NCBI GenBank assembly: GCA_002327315.1
Contig: DCVI01000173.1
Location: 10,971-57,684 of the forward strand
Length of the DNA stretch: 46,714 nucleotides
From: Syntrophaceae bacterium UBA2192
GTDB taxonomy: Bacteria > Desulfobacterota > Syntrophia > Syntrophales > UBA2192
Reading direction: 5' to 3'
The notes under the pieces were generated by a model. That model had not been told where the DNA came from. It saw nothing but the letters and a program-made list of their open reading frames with translations, and ran no database searches. Position 1 is the stretch's first letter. Every line of letters begins with the position of its first letter. Shown here piece after piece: positions 8,152 through 14,699 of this stretch. The position numbers and the translations under genes were made by a program.

Positions 8152-8336
8152 CATATGCTGTATGCACCCACGGATTCACCGCGGTCTGCCCCGGAAACCT
8201 GTCCGAAGGGACCGGCACGGGGCCGAACGGGTGCGGTGACGGGGGGCTCGAGACGGAACGACTCGGGCACGGCATGCGGCTCGCCTTCAAGGTGAGGCCC
8301 TAAAATAGCAAAAGCGAAGGAGTAAACCGGGGAGCC

Positions 8337-8837
8337 ATGGCCAAGGACGTGGAAAAAAACAAACCGGAAGAACAGTCTGCCGAAGGCGGCAAGGAAAAGA
8401 AAAAGGGTTCGATGCTCAAGTGGATCATCATCGGTGTCGTCATCGTGCTTGTGCTGGGCGGCGGCGGCGCCGGGGCCTATTTTTTCCTGAACAAGTCGGC
8501 AAACAAGGAAGCGCAGGCCGTAGCAAAACCCCCGATCGGCGCCGTGTGGGCCCCCGATGTGTTCATCATCAACCTGGCCGACGCCGATGCGGACCGTTAC
8601 CTCAAGGTCGTCATGAATTTCGAACTCTCGGACCCTCTCGCCGTGGCCGAACTCGACGTGATGAAGCCCAAAGTCCGCGATATGGTCCTGAGCGTGCTCA
8701 CCGTGAAGGGCATCAAGGACCTGAACAATTTCGAGGGCAAGCAGCGCCTCAAGGAAGAGATCGCGATGCGGCTCAATAATCACATGACGAAAGGCAAAGT
8801 CGTCCAGGTGTATTTCACGGACTTTGTCATCCAGTAA
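8337..8837 (+). CDS. fliL: Flagellar basal-body stator-associated protein FliL
   Basis: FliL is a single-span inner-membrane protein that rings the stator units and supports torque. The 166 residues contain a charged cytoplasmic N-terminus, one hydrophobic segment at about 30-52 (WIIIGVVIVLVLGGGGAGAY), and the periplasmic FliL domain. That domain shows DRYLKVVMNFELSD, a KPKVRDMVLSVLTVK segment and the terminal VYFTDFVIQ, all typical. It lies just upstream of fliM in the standard order. A second FliL-like gene occurs at 19787. Confidence 0.94.
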   Translation: MAKDVEKNKPEEQSAEGGKEKKKGSMLKWIIIGVVIVLVLGGGGAGAYFFLNKSANKEAQAVAKPPIGAVWAPDVFIINLADADADRYLKVVMNFELSDPLAVAELDVMKPKVRDMVLSVLTVKGIKDLNNFEGKQRLKEEIAMRLNNHMTKGKVVQVYFTDFVIQ

Positions 8838-8839
8838 AT

Positions 8840-8860
8840 GGCTAAAGGCTAAAGGCAAGA
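8840..8860 (+). repeat. Period-7 repeat (GGCTAAA class)
   Basis: Three heptamers (GGCTAAA, GGCTAAA, GGCAAGA) begin two bases after the fliL stop. The class recurs at 21753-21787 and 25605-25632. Confidence 0.6.
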
Positions 8861-8954
8861 AAGCCCCCGGTCATCACCCTTTGCAAAAGAGGGAAATAGG
8901 GGGATCTGGACAGAATAGACGGAACAGACCTGTCAGCGACCCTTTCCTTGATTT

Positions 8955-9086
8955 CCCTCTCCCTTGAGGGGAGAGGGTCAGGGTGAGGGTGATGGTTCGA
9001 CAGGCTCACCATGGCGAACGGAGATGTCATCCTGAGCTTGTCGAAGGACCCCCTCACCTCTAGTCCTCTCCCTCGGAGGGGAGAGG
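8955..9086 (+). repeat. REP-like composite palindromic element between fliL and fliM
   Basis: Two short hairpins, CCCTCTCCC-TTGA-GGGAGAGGG type (8955-8977) and CCTCTCCC-TCGG-AGGGGAGAGG (9065-9086), flank an imperfect inverted pair. In that pair GGTTCGACAGGCTCA (8994-9008) faces TGAGCTTGTCGAAGGACC. TTCGACAAGCTCAGGATGAC-type sequences are familiar interspersed intergenic repeats in many bacteria. The element fills much of the 296-bp fliL-fliM spacer. No gene is seen there. Confidence 0.65.
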
Positions 9087-9133
9087 AAGATTAAAGAAAA
9101 ATTTTTCATAGGACGGGATAGACCAATTCGATT

Positions 9134-10138
9134 ATGTCCAACATACTTTCCCAGGAAGAGATAGACGTCCTCTTGAAAGGCCTTTCGGGCGGGGAGATCG
9201 ACACTGATCGGGGGGTCGAGCGGCTCGAACCCGGCGATGTCCATCCCTATGACCTGACAAGCCAGGACCGGATCATCCGGGGGAGGATGCCCACCTTCGA
9301 GATGACGACGGAGAAATTCGCCCGCCTGTTCCGACTGAGCCTTTCGTCGCTTCTGCGCCGGGTTGTCGGGGTGACCGCGCTGTCCGTCGAGATGATGAAG
9401 TTCGGCGAATTTCTGAAAACCCTTCCCGTCCCGACGAGCCTTCACATCTTCCGGATGGAGCCGCTTCGGGGCAGCGCCATCTTCGTCGTCGAGTCGAAGG
9501 TGATCTTTGCGCTGGTGGACATCCTCTTCGGCGGCTCGGGACAGTCGAGCTTCAAGATCGAGGGCCGCGAGTTTACGGCCATCGAAAACCGCCTCATCAA
9601 GCGCGCCGTGCTCAGCGCGCTTGCCGATTTCGAGAAGGCCTGGAAGGCCATCCTCGATGTCAAGATCAGCCATCAGCGCTCCGAGATCAATCCCCAGTTC
9701 GCCCACATCGTTCCGCTCACCGACGTCGTCGTCGTCGTTCACTTCGAGATCGAAATGGAATTTTCCTCGGGCATCGTTTCCGTCTGCATCCCTTACTCGA
9801 TGCTGGAACCCGTGCGCGAGAAGCTGCAGGCGGGCTTCCAGAGTGACGCCCTGGAGGTGGATCGCGAGTGGGCCAACCGGTTCAAGGACGGGCTCATGTC
9901 CTCGAAGGTGGAACTCATCGTGGAGCTGGGGCGCTCCGAGGTGAGCGGCAAGGAGATCGTCGACCTCAAGGAGGGAGACGTCATCATGCTCGATCGCTAC
10001 CGCGTCGACCCTCTCGACATCTTCGTGGAGGGCGTCCAGAAACTCACGGCCTTCCCGGGTGTATACAAAGGCAGCAGCGCGATCCAGATTGCGGGAACGA
10101 TTCAGGGAAAAGAGGCTCGGTACTATGGAACAGAATGA
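9134..10138 (+). CDS. fliM: Flagellar motor switch protein FliM
   Basis: FliM is the C-ring protein that binds phospho-CheY and controls the direction of rotation. The N-terminal CheY-binding peptide LSQEEIDVLL is at residues 4-13. The middle domain includes TFEMTTEKFARLFRLSLSS, and the C-terminal SpoA domain includes IVDLKEGDVIMLDR. At 334 residues the length is normal. The last 14 bp overlap fliN, which implies translational coupling. The ribosome site before the ATG is weak. Confidence 0.96.
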   Translation: MSNILSQEEIDVLLKGLSGGEIDTDRGVERLEPGDVHPYDLTSQDRIIRGRMPTFEMTTEKFARLFRLSLSSLLRRVVGVTALSVEMMKFGEFLKTLPVPTSLHIFRMEPLRGSAIFVVESKVIFALVDILFGGSGQSSFKIEGREFTAIENRLIKRAVLSALADFEKAWKAILDVKISHQRSEINPQFAHIVPLTDVVVVVHFEIEMEFSSGIVSVCIPYSMLEPVREKLQAGFQSDALEVDREWANRFKDGLMSSKVELIVELGRSEVSGKEIVDLKEGDVIMLDRYRVDPLDIFVEGVQKLTAFPGVYKGSSAIQIAGTIQGKEARYYGTE

Positions 10139-10583
10139 AGTGGACAGCTTGATGCAGGAGATCAACAAGGAGACCGGCAGCGCCGCACCGCCCTCGCAGG
10201 AGGGCGAAATCGGCTGGGACGACGTCAAGGATGAAATGGAGAAGTCCAGGCAGGCGTCGCCGCGGGCGGAAGTCAGCGATCCCGATTTCAACGAACTGCA
10301 AAAGACGGGCAGCGGAAAGGTGGGCTTCGATCTCGACTTCATCCTCGACATCCCGCTGACGCTCACCGTGGAGCTGGGCCGGTGCCGGATGCTGATCAAC
10401 GAGCTGCTGCAGCTCGGCCAGGGATCCGTCGTCGAATTGCAGAAGATCGCCGGAGAGCCCATGGACGTCTATGTGAATCAGCGCCTGATCGCGCGCGGGG
10501 AGGTCGTTGTCATCAACGAGAAGTTCGGCGTCCGCCTGACGGACATCATTTCCCCGGCCGAGCGCATCCTCAAGCTTCGCTGA
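10125..10583 (+). CDS. fliN: Flagellar motor switch protein FliN
   Basis: FliN is the C-ring base protein, which also docks the FliH-FliI ATPase. The start at 10125 (MEQNEVDSLM, 152 residues) overlaps the end of fliM by 14 bp. The longer frame from 10059 lies entirely within fliM and is unlikely. Residues about 70-148 form the SpoA domain (LDFILDIPLTLTVELGR, RLIARGEVVVINEKFGVRLT). The 65-residue N-terminal extension begins with NEVDSLMQEI, which faintly resembles the FliM CheY-binding peptide. Confidence 0.95.
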   Translation: MEQNEVDSLMQEINKETGSAAPPSQEGEIGWDDVKDEMEKSRQASPRAEVSDPDFNELQKTGSGKVGFDLDFILDIPLTLTVELGRCRMLINELLQLGQGSVVELQKIAGEPMDVYVNQRLIARGEVVVINEKFGVRLTDIISPAERILKLR

Positions 10584-10736
10584 AAACGATTGCACGCGCA
10601 TCCCCGCAGCGCCTGACGTGAGCCTGTCGAACGTTGCTGCGGGGTCAGCGAGCATAATGACAGATAAATCGGTTCCTTGAGTTTCTAAATTCCCGGCACC
10701 TTGGTGCGAGGGATTTTAAAGGGGGAACGAAGTCCC
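10584..10736 (+). other. fliN-fliO spacer with stem
   Basis: CCCCGCAGC (10602-10610) and GCTGCGGGG (10636-10644) form a perfect 9-bp stem around a 25-base loop. There is no U-tract. Its role is unknown, and it may be an mRNA processing or stability element between C-ring and export-gate genes. Confidence 0.45.
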
Positions 10737-11141
10737 ATGGGTACCTTCGATTTTCTCGCATCGCTTGTGAAAATGATCTCGGCCCTGGCCGTCGTGCTCG
10801 GGATGATGTTTGCCGGTCTCTGGGCCGTCCGGAAGTTCATGAAAAAGACGGGCGCAGGTGTGGACGACGAGCAGAAGATCCGGGTCCTGTCCACCCGCTA
10901 CCTGGGCCCGAAGTCGAGCATCATGCTCCTCGATGTTCTGGGCAGCGTGATCGTCGTCGGCGTAACGGGCAGCCAGATCTCCATGCTCACCACCATCACC
11001 GACGAGGAGTCCCTCGAGCGCCTGAGGTCAACGCGCGCCGGGGAGAGGGACTCGCAGCCCTTCCTCGACCAGATCACCCTGTACAAACGCAAACTGAAAA
11101 CCCTGAGCCTGGCAAGCTCTCGGCTGAACAAGGAATCATGA
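10737..11141 (+). CDS. fliO: Flagellar biosynthetic protein FliO
   Basis: FliO is the membrane scaffold that helps assemble the FliP5FliR1 export-gate core. I chose the ATG at 10737 (MGTFDFLASL, 134 residues), behind an AAAGGGGG-type ribosome site. The frame also opens at a TTG 36 bases earlier. There is one membrane segment at about residues 10-32, then a positively charged stretch (RKFMKKTG) and the FliO domain (IRVLSTRYLGPKSSIMLLDV). The stop overlaps the fliP start (ATGA). Confidence 0.92.
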   Translation: MGTFDFLASLVKMISALAVVLGMMFAGLWAVRKFMKKTGAGVDDEQKIRVLSTRYLGPKSSIMLLDVLGSVIVVGVTGSQISMLTTITDEESLERLRSTRAGERDSQPFLDQITLYKRKLKTLSLASSRLNKES

Positions 11142-11908
11142 GCCGGACTTTTACCCGTATCGTGCTTGCGTTCGTGTTGTCCGCTGTCGCCGGGCTTGCC
11201 CTGGCTGTGCCGGCGGGAGCGCAGAACATGCCCATCCCCTCGGTGAGCCTGAATTTCGGCGACGGCTCCGGCGAGCCGGGCAAGGTGGCCGTGGTGATGC
11301 AGCTCCTGCTGCTGCTCACGGTTCTTTCGCTCGCCCCGGCGATCCTTATGATGGTGACCTCCTTCACGCGGATCGTCGTCGTGCTGTCGATCCTGAGGCA
11401 CGCCCTGGGGACCCAGCAGATGCCGGCAAACCAGATCATCGTCGGGCTGGCGCTTTTTCTGACGTTCTTCATCATGGCGCCCGTCTGGCAAAAGGTGAAC
11501 AGCGACGCCATCCAGCCTTACATGAACGAGCAGATCTCGACCGAGCAGGCCTTCGACAAGGCGTCAGAACCGATCCGGGATTTCATGCTGAAGCAGACCC
11601 GCGAGAAGGACATGGAACTGTTCATCAAGATCTCCGGGGGGAAGAAGCCGGAAAAGCAGGCCGATGTCGCCCTTGTGGCGCTCATCCCGGCCTTCGTGAT
11701 CAGCGAGCTGAAGACGGCCTTCCAGATCGGGTTTCTCATCTACATCCCCTTCCTGGTCATCGACATGGTCGTGGCCAGTATCCTGCTGTCGATGGGGATG
11801 ATGATGCTGCCCCCGGTCATGATCAGCCTGCCCTTCAAGCTCCTGCTGTTCGTGCTGGTCGACGGCTGGTATCTCATCATCGGGTCGCTCGTCCAGAGCT
11901 TCCACTGA
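11138..11908 (+). CDS. fliP: Flagellar export-gate protein FliP
   Basis: FliP is the pentameric core component of the flagellar export gate. At 256 residues it has the usual cleavable signal sequence (first about 28 residues, ending in LAVPAGAQ), a membrane pair at about 50-105 containing the hallmark MMVTSFTRIVVVLSILRHALG, a periplasmic loop, and two C-terminal membrane segments with FQIGFLIYIPFLVIDMVVAS and MMMLPPVMISLPFKLLLF. It is coupled to fliO by an ATGA overlap and followed by fliQ after 25 bp. Confidence 0.97.
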   Translation: MSRTFTRIVLAFVLSAVAGLALAVPAGAQNMPIPSVSLNFGDGSGEPGKVAVVMQLLLLLTVLSLAPAILMMVTSFTRIVVVLSILRHALGTQQMPANQIIVGLALFLTFFIMAPVWQKVNSDAIQPYMNEQISTEQAFDKASEPIRDFMLKQTREKDMELFIKISGGKKPEKQADVALVALIPAFVISELKTAFQIGFLIYIPFLVIDMVVASILLSMGMMMLPPVMISLPFKLLLFVLVDGWYLIIGSLVQSFH

Positions 11909-11933
11909 AGCTCCGGAAAGGAAAAGGGCAGTC

Positions 11934-12203
11934 ATGTCAACCGATCTGATCATGGGCATCGCGGCGGAGACGATGAAGGTGACCCTTCTCGTGTCGGCCC
12001 CGGTGCTGCTCGTGGGCCTCGTCGTGGGCCTCGCGATCAGCATCTTCCAGGCGGTGACGCAGGTGCAGGAAATGACGCTCGCCTTCGTTCCGAAGATCAT
12101 CGCCGTTATGCTGGCCCTTCTCTTCGCCGCTCCCTGGATGATGGACATGCTCGTGAACTTCACGCACAACCTTTTTTCGAACATACCGAATTACATACGG
12201 TAA
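11934..12203 (+). CDS. fliQ: Flagellar export-gate protein FliQ
   Basis: FliQ is a small two-span membrane protein that packs around the FliP-FliR core. The 89 residues include the family signature LLVGLVVGLAISIFQAVTQV at about 22-41 and the second hydrophobic hairpin IIAVMLALLFAAPWMMDML. A GGAAAGG ribosome site precedes the ATG. The stop codon TAA overlaps the first base of a heptamer repeat array. Confidence 0.96.
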   Translation: MSTDLIMGIAAETMKVTLLVSAPVLLVGLVVGLAISIFQAVTQVQEMTLAFVPKIIAVMLALLFAAPWMMDMLVNFTHNLFSNIPNYIR

Positions 12204-12244
12204 GGGTGCAGGGTGTAGGGTGTAGGGTGTAGGGTGTAGGGTGA
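12203..12244 (+). repeat. Period-7 repeat array (AGGGTGT)x6
   Basis: Six heptamers (AGGGTGC, four AGGGTGT, AGGGTGA) lie in the fliQ-fliR spacer. The complementary class CTACACC occurs at 13397-13417 on the far side of fliR, so fliR is flanked by an inverted pair. Confidence 0.85.
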
Positions 12245-12299
12245 AGAGAAGATGTCCCGCCCTCCATAGAACCCGGGCCACTGTAGATCGAGTGCGGAC

Positions 12300-13073
12300 A
12301 TGAACATTCCCAACTTCTCTGCCGGGCAGATCGAGCTGTTCTTTCTCGTTTTGCTCCGGGTCAGCACCATCGTGGTGATGATCCCCATCCTCGGGGAGCG
12401 GACGACCCCTGCCCGGGTCAAGGGGGGGCTGGCCATTCTGATCGCCTTTCTCGTTCTTCCCTTCGTCGGGCACCCTGCTGCGGGCGCCGAGGATCTTTTC
12501 ACGCTCGGCCTGAGAATGGGGGGCGAGGTCCTCATCGGGATCATCCTGGGTTTTTCCTGTCGCCTTGCTTTTACGGGCATCCGGATGGCGGGTGACCTCA
12601 TCGGCTTCCAGATGGGTTTCTCCATCGCCAACATCATCGACCCCCTCACAAGCGACCAGGTCTCCGTCATCACCGAGCTCCAGTATCTCTTTGCGGCGCT
12701 TCTCTTCCTGGGCGTCAACGGACACCACATGATGATTCAGGCCGTCTCGGAGAGCTATACCGTGCTGCCGGTCCTCGGGTTTCACATGACGGGGGCACTG
12801 GCGCAGAGCCTCGTCGATCTGTCCCGGAACATGTTTGTCATTGCCGTGAAGATCTCGGCGCCGGTCGTTGTGGCACTGCTGTTTGCCAATCTCGGCCTGG
12901 GGCTCATTGCGCGTACCGTCCCCCAGATGAACGTTTTCATCGTCGGCTTTCCCCTCCAGATCGCCATCGGGCTCATCGGGGTCGGACTCACCATCCCCCT
13001 GTTTCTCCATATTGCGGAAAGTCTCTTCTCGAATCTCCCCGCCGAGATGGGCCTCTTGCTCAGGGCCATGTAG
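12300..13073 (+). CDS. fliR: Flagellar export-gate protein FliR
   Basis: FliR is the single-copy gate subunit that completes the FliP5FliR1 channel and contacts FlhB. The 257 residues form about six membrane helices. Family features include FFLVLLRVSTIVVMIPILG at the N-terminus, GEVLIGIILGF, GDLIGFQMGFSIANIIDP, and the C-terminal PQMNVFIVGFPLQIAIGL. The ribosome site before the ATG at 12300 is poor. fliR is separated from flhB by 354 bp of repeats. Confidence 0.96.
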   Translation: MNIPNFSAGQIELFFLVLLRVSTIVVMIPILGERTTPARVKGGLAILIAFLVLPFVGHPAAGAEDLFTLGLRMGGEVLIGIILGFSCRLAFTGIRMAGDLIGFQMGFSIANIIDPLTSDQVSVITELQYLFAALLFLGVNGHHMMIQAVSESYTVLPVLGFHMTGALAQSLVDLSRNMFVIAVKISAPVVVALLFANLGLGLIARTVPQMNVFIVGFPLQIAIGLIGVGLTIPLFLHIAESLFSNLPAEMGLLLRAM

Positions 13074-13089
13074 GCGCCGCAGGCGCGGG

Positions 13090-13131
13090 CTTCCGGCTTC
13101 AGGCATCGGGCCTCCGGAATCCTGAATCCGG
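13090..13131 (+). repeat. Period-7 repeat array, NWTCSGG class
   Basis: Six consecutive 7-mers are present: CTTCCGG, CTTCAGG, CATCGGG, CCTCCGG, AATCCTG, AATCCGG. Confidence 0.75.
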
Positions 13132-13269
13132 AGTACAGATTCCTGCCTTTTTCATGCCTTTCCGGCACGAAGTCTGCAATCCTGTCCATCAACGCTATTT
13201 GCCCGATATATCCGGTCTTTTGGCCCGTTTTTTGACGTCAGCGTCAGAAGGCCGGAACCATGTTGCAAT

Positions 13270-13297
13270 CGTTGCTGAAACGGGAGTTTCAGCAACG
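13270..13297 (+). other. Perfect 12-bp hairpin upstream of flhB
   Basis: CGTTGCTGAAAC and GTTTCAGCAACG pair perfectly around a GGGA loop. There is no T-tract on either side. It could be a transcript-processing or regulatory stem. Confidence 0.5.
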
Positions 13298-13396
13298 AGG
13301 CTCCAGGCTTCAGGCTCGGGGCGGAGGACACGAAAAACGGCATAAGGTAAAGTTCAATGGGACTGCTGAATCGGTAAAACGATGACGCCCTGGTCC

Positions 13397-13417
13397 CTAC
13401 ACCCTACACGCTACACC
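13397..13417 (-). repeat. Period-7 repeat (CTACACC)x3
   Basis: Three heptamers (CTACACC, CTACACG, CTACACC) are the reverse complement of the GGGTGTAG class found after fliQ. Confidence 0.65.
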
Positions 13418-13427
13418 CTGTCTTCAT

Positions 13428-14498
13428 ATGGCTGACATCGACAAGGACCAGGAACGAACTGAACAGGCAACGCCCAAGCGGCGCGATGAAGCCCGGAACA
13501 AGGGTCAGGTCGCCAAGAGCCCGGAAGTGGCCTCGGCGGCGATCCTGCTTGCCTGCACGGTGTTTTTCTATTTCGGCTCCAGCGGGATGGTCGAGCGCCT
13601 GATGGACCTCACTCGCGGGACATTGCGGGAGAGCGGCACGACGGCCGTCAGTCTCAACACCATCAACGCGTTGATGTGGGGATGGGGCTGGAAGCTCTTC
13701 CTGGTCATGGCGCCGCTGCTGCTCACGGTGGTCATCGCCGGTCTGCTGGCCAATTATCTCCAGATCGGCTTCATGTTCTCCACGGAGACGCTGACCCCGA
13801 AATTCGAGAAGCTCGACCCCATCAAGGGGTTCCAGCGCCTTGCCTCCCTGCGCTCGTTCGTGGAGTTGACCAAGAGCCTGCTGAAAATGGCCATCGTCGC
13901 CGTCGTTGTCTGGTTCACCCTGAAGGACGAACTCCAGAACATGATCCCGCTCATGGAGGACTCCCTCTGGGGGATTCTCCTGTACACGGGGAGGATCTCC
14001 TTCAAGATCCTGATCACGACCTGCTGGATCCTCATCGTGCTGGCGATCCTGGATTATCTCTACCAGCGCTGGGAGTTCGAGAAGGGGATCCGCATGTCGC
14101 GCCAGGAGGTCAAGGACGAGTACAAGCAGACCGAGGGTAATCCCCAAGTCAAGTCGAGGATTCGCCGTATCCAGCGCGAGGCGGCACGCAAGCGAATGAT
14201 GGCCAATATTCCCAAGGCCGATGTGGTCATCACCAACCCGACGCACCTGGCCGTGGCCATCCGCTACGACCCCGAGAAAATGTACGCGCCCACCGTCGTG
14301 GCCAAGGGGGCCGGCTTCGTGGCGGAGAGGATCAGGGAGATCGCAGCGGCCCACCGGGTGCCCGTCATCGAGAACAAACCCGTGGCACAACTATTGTATA
14401 AAACGGTCGATGTGGATCAGGCGATCCCGGAGGACCTCTATCGCGCCGTAGCCGAAATACTGGCTTATGTCTACGGCCTGAAGGAACGGGCCGTCTAG
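13428..14498 (+). CDS. flhB: Flagellar export switch protein FlhB
   Basis: FlhB is the membrane export component that autocleaves to switch secretion from rod/hook to filament substrates, in response to FliK. At 356 residues it has the polar N-terminus DQERTEQATPKRRDEARNKG, four membrane segments (about 30-210), and the cytoplasmic domain with the autocleavage motif NPTH at residues 270-273. This is followed by LAVAIRYDPEKMYAPTVVAK. A related domain is encoded alone at 24295. There is no clear ribosome site before the ATG, and the repeat array runs almost into the start. Confidence 0.97.
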   Translation: MADIDKDQERTEQATPKRRDEARNKGQVAKSPEVASAAILLACTVFFYFGSSGMVERLMDLTRGTLRESGTTAVSLNTINALMWGWGWKLFLVMAPLLLTVVIAGLLANYLQIGFMFSTETLTPKFEKLDPIKGFQRLASLRSFVELTKSLLKMAIVAVVVWFTLKDELQNMIPLMEDSLWGILLYTGRISFKILITTCWILIVLAILDYLYQRWEFEKGIRMSRQEVKDEYKQTEGNPQVKSRIRRIQREAARKRMMANIPKADVVITNPTHLAVAIRYDPEKMYAPTVVAKGAGFVAERIREIAAAHRVPVIENKPVAQLLYKTVDVDQAIPEDLYRAVAEILAYVYGLKERAV

Positions 14499-14699
14499 GC
14501 GGACCGCCCGGGGGCGCTGCCGCCGGCTCGGAAAACACAGGCAGCATGAGAACGAAGATCGGAAGATCGGAGCCTCGGAAGAGCTGAAAAGAAAGAGATA
14601 ATTCTTCTTTGCCGCGCTTCCGCTCCTCGTAAGGATTCAGCGGAGCCCGGCATGGGAATTCATGCAGGCAGCATCCTGAAAACGATGGAAGAATAAACA
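14499..14699 (+). other. flhB-flhA spacer with period-8 repeat
   Basis: The 201-bp spacer contains an 8-base-period array near 14553-14590, with units such as ATCGGAAG, ATCGGAGC, CTCGGAAG. No promoter consensus or gene is seen. Confidence 0.45.

Larger units (their letters stand above)
7914..8336 (+). promoter_or_regulatory. flgE-fliL intergenic region: hairpin, promoter and long leader
   Basis: No credible gene lies in this 423-bp stretch. It contains a weak hairpin right after flgE (CCGGG/CCCGG, 7922-7936), a perfect 8-bp GC stem at 8086-8104, a sigma-54 promoter at 8136-8151, and then an untranslated leader of about 175 bases before fliL. Open frames here overlap each other and lack ribosome sites. 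Confidence 0.6.
13074..13427. other. fliR-flhB spacer: repeats and a perfect hairpin, no gene
   Basis: The 354-bp spacer holds a six-unit heptamer array at 13090-13131, a perfect 12-bp hairpin at 13270-13297, and a three-unit CTACACC array at 13397-13417 ending 11 bases before flhB. I found no sigma-54 or sigma-28 promoter. Open frames here have no coding character. Confidence 0.6.

Noticed and set aside
7952..8295. Overlapping open frames in the flgE-fliL spacer
   Set aside because: They are Arg/Pro-rich, mutually overlapping, cross a sigma-54 promoter and lack start signals.
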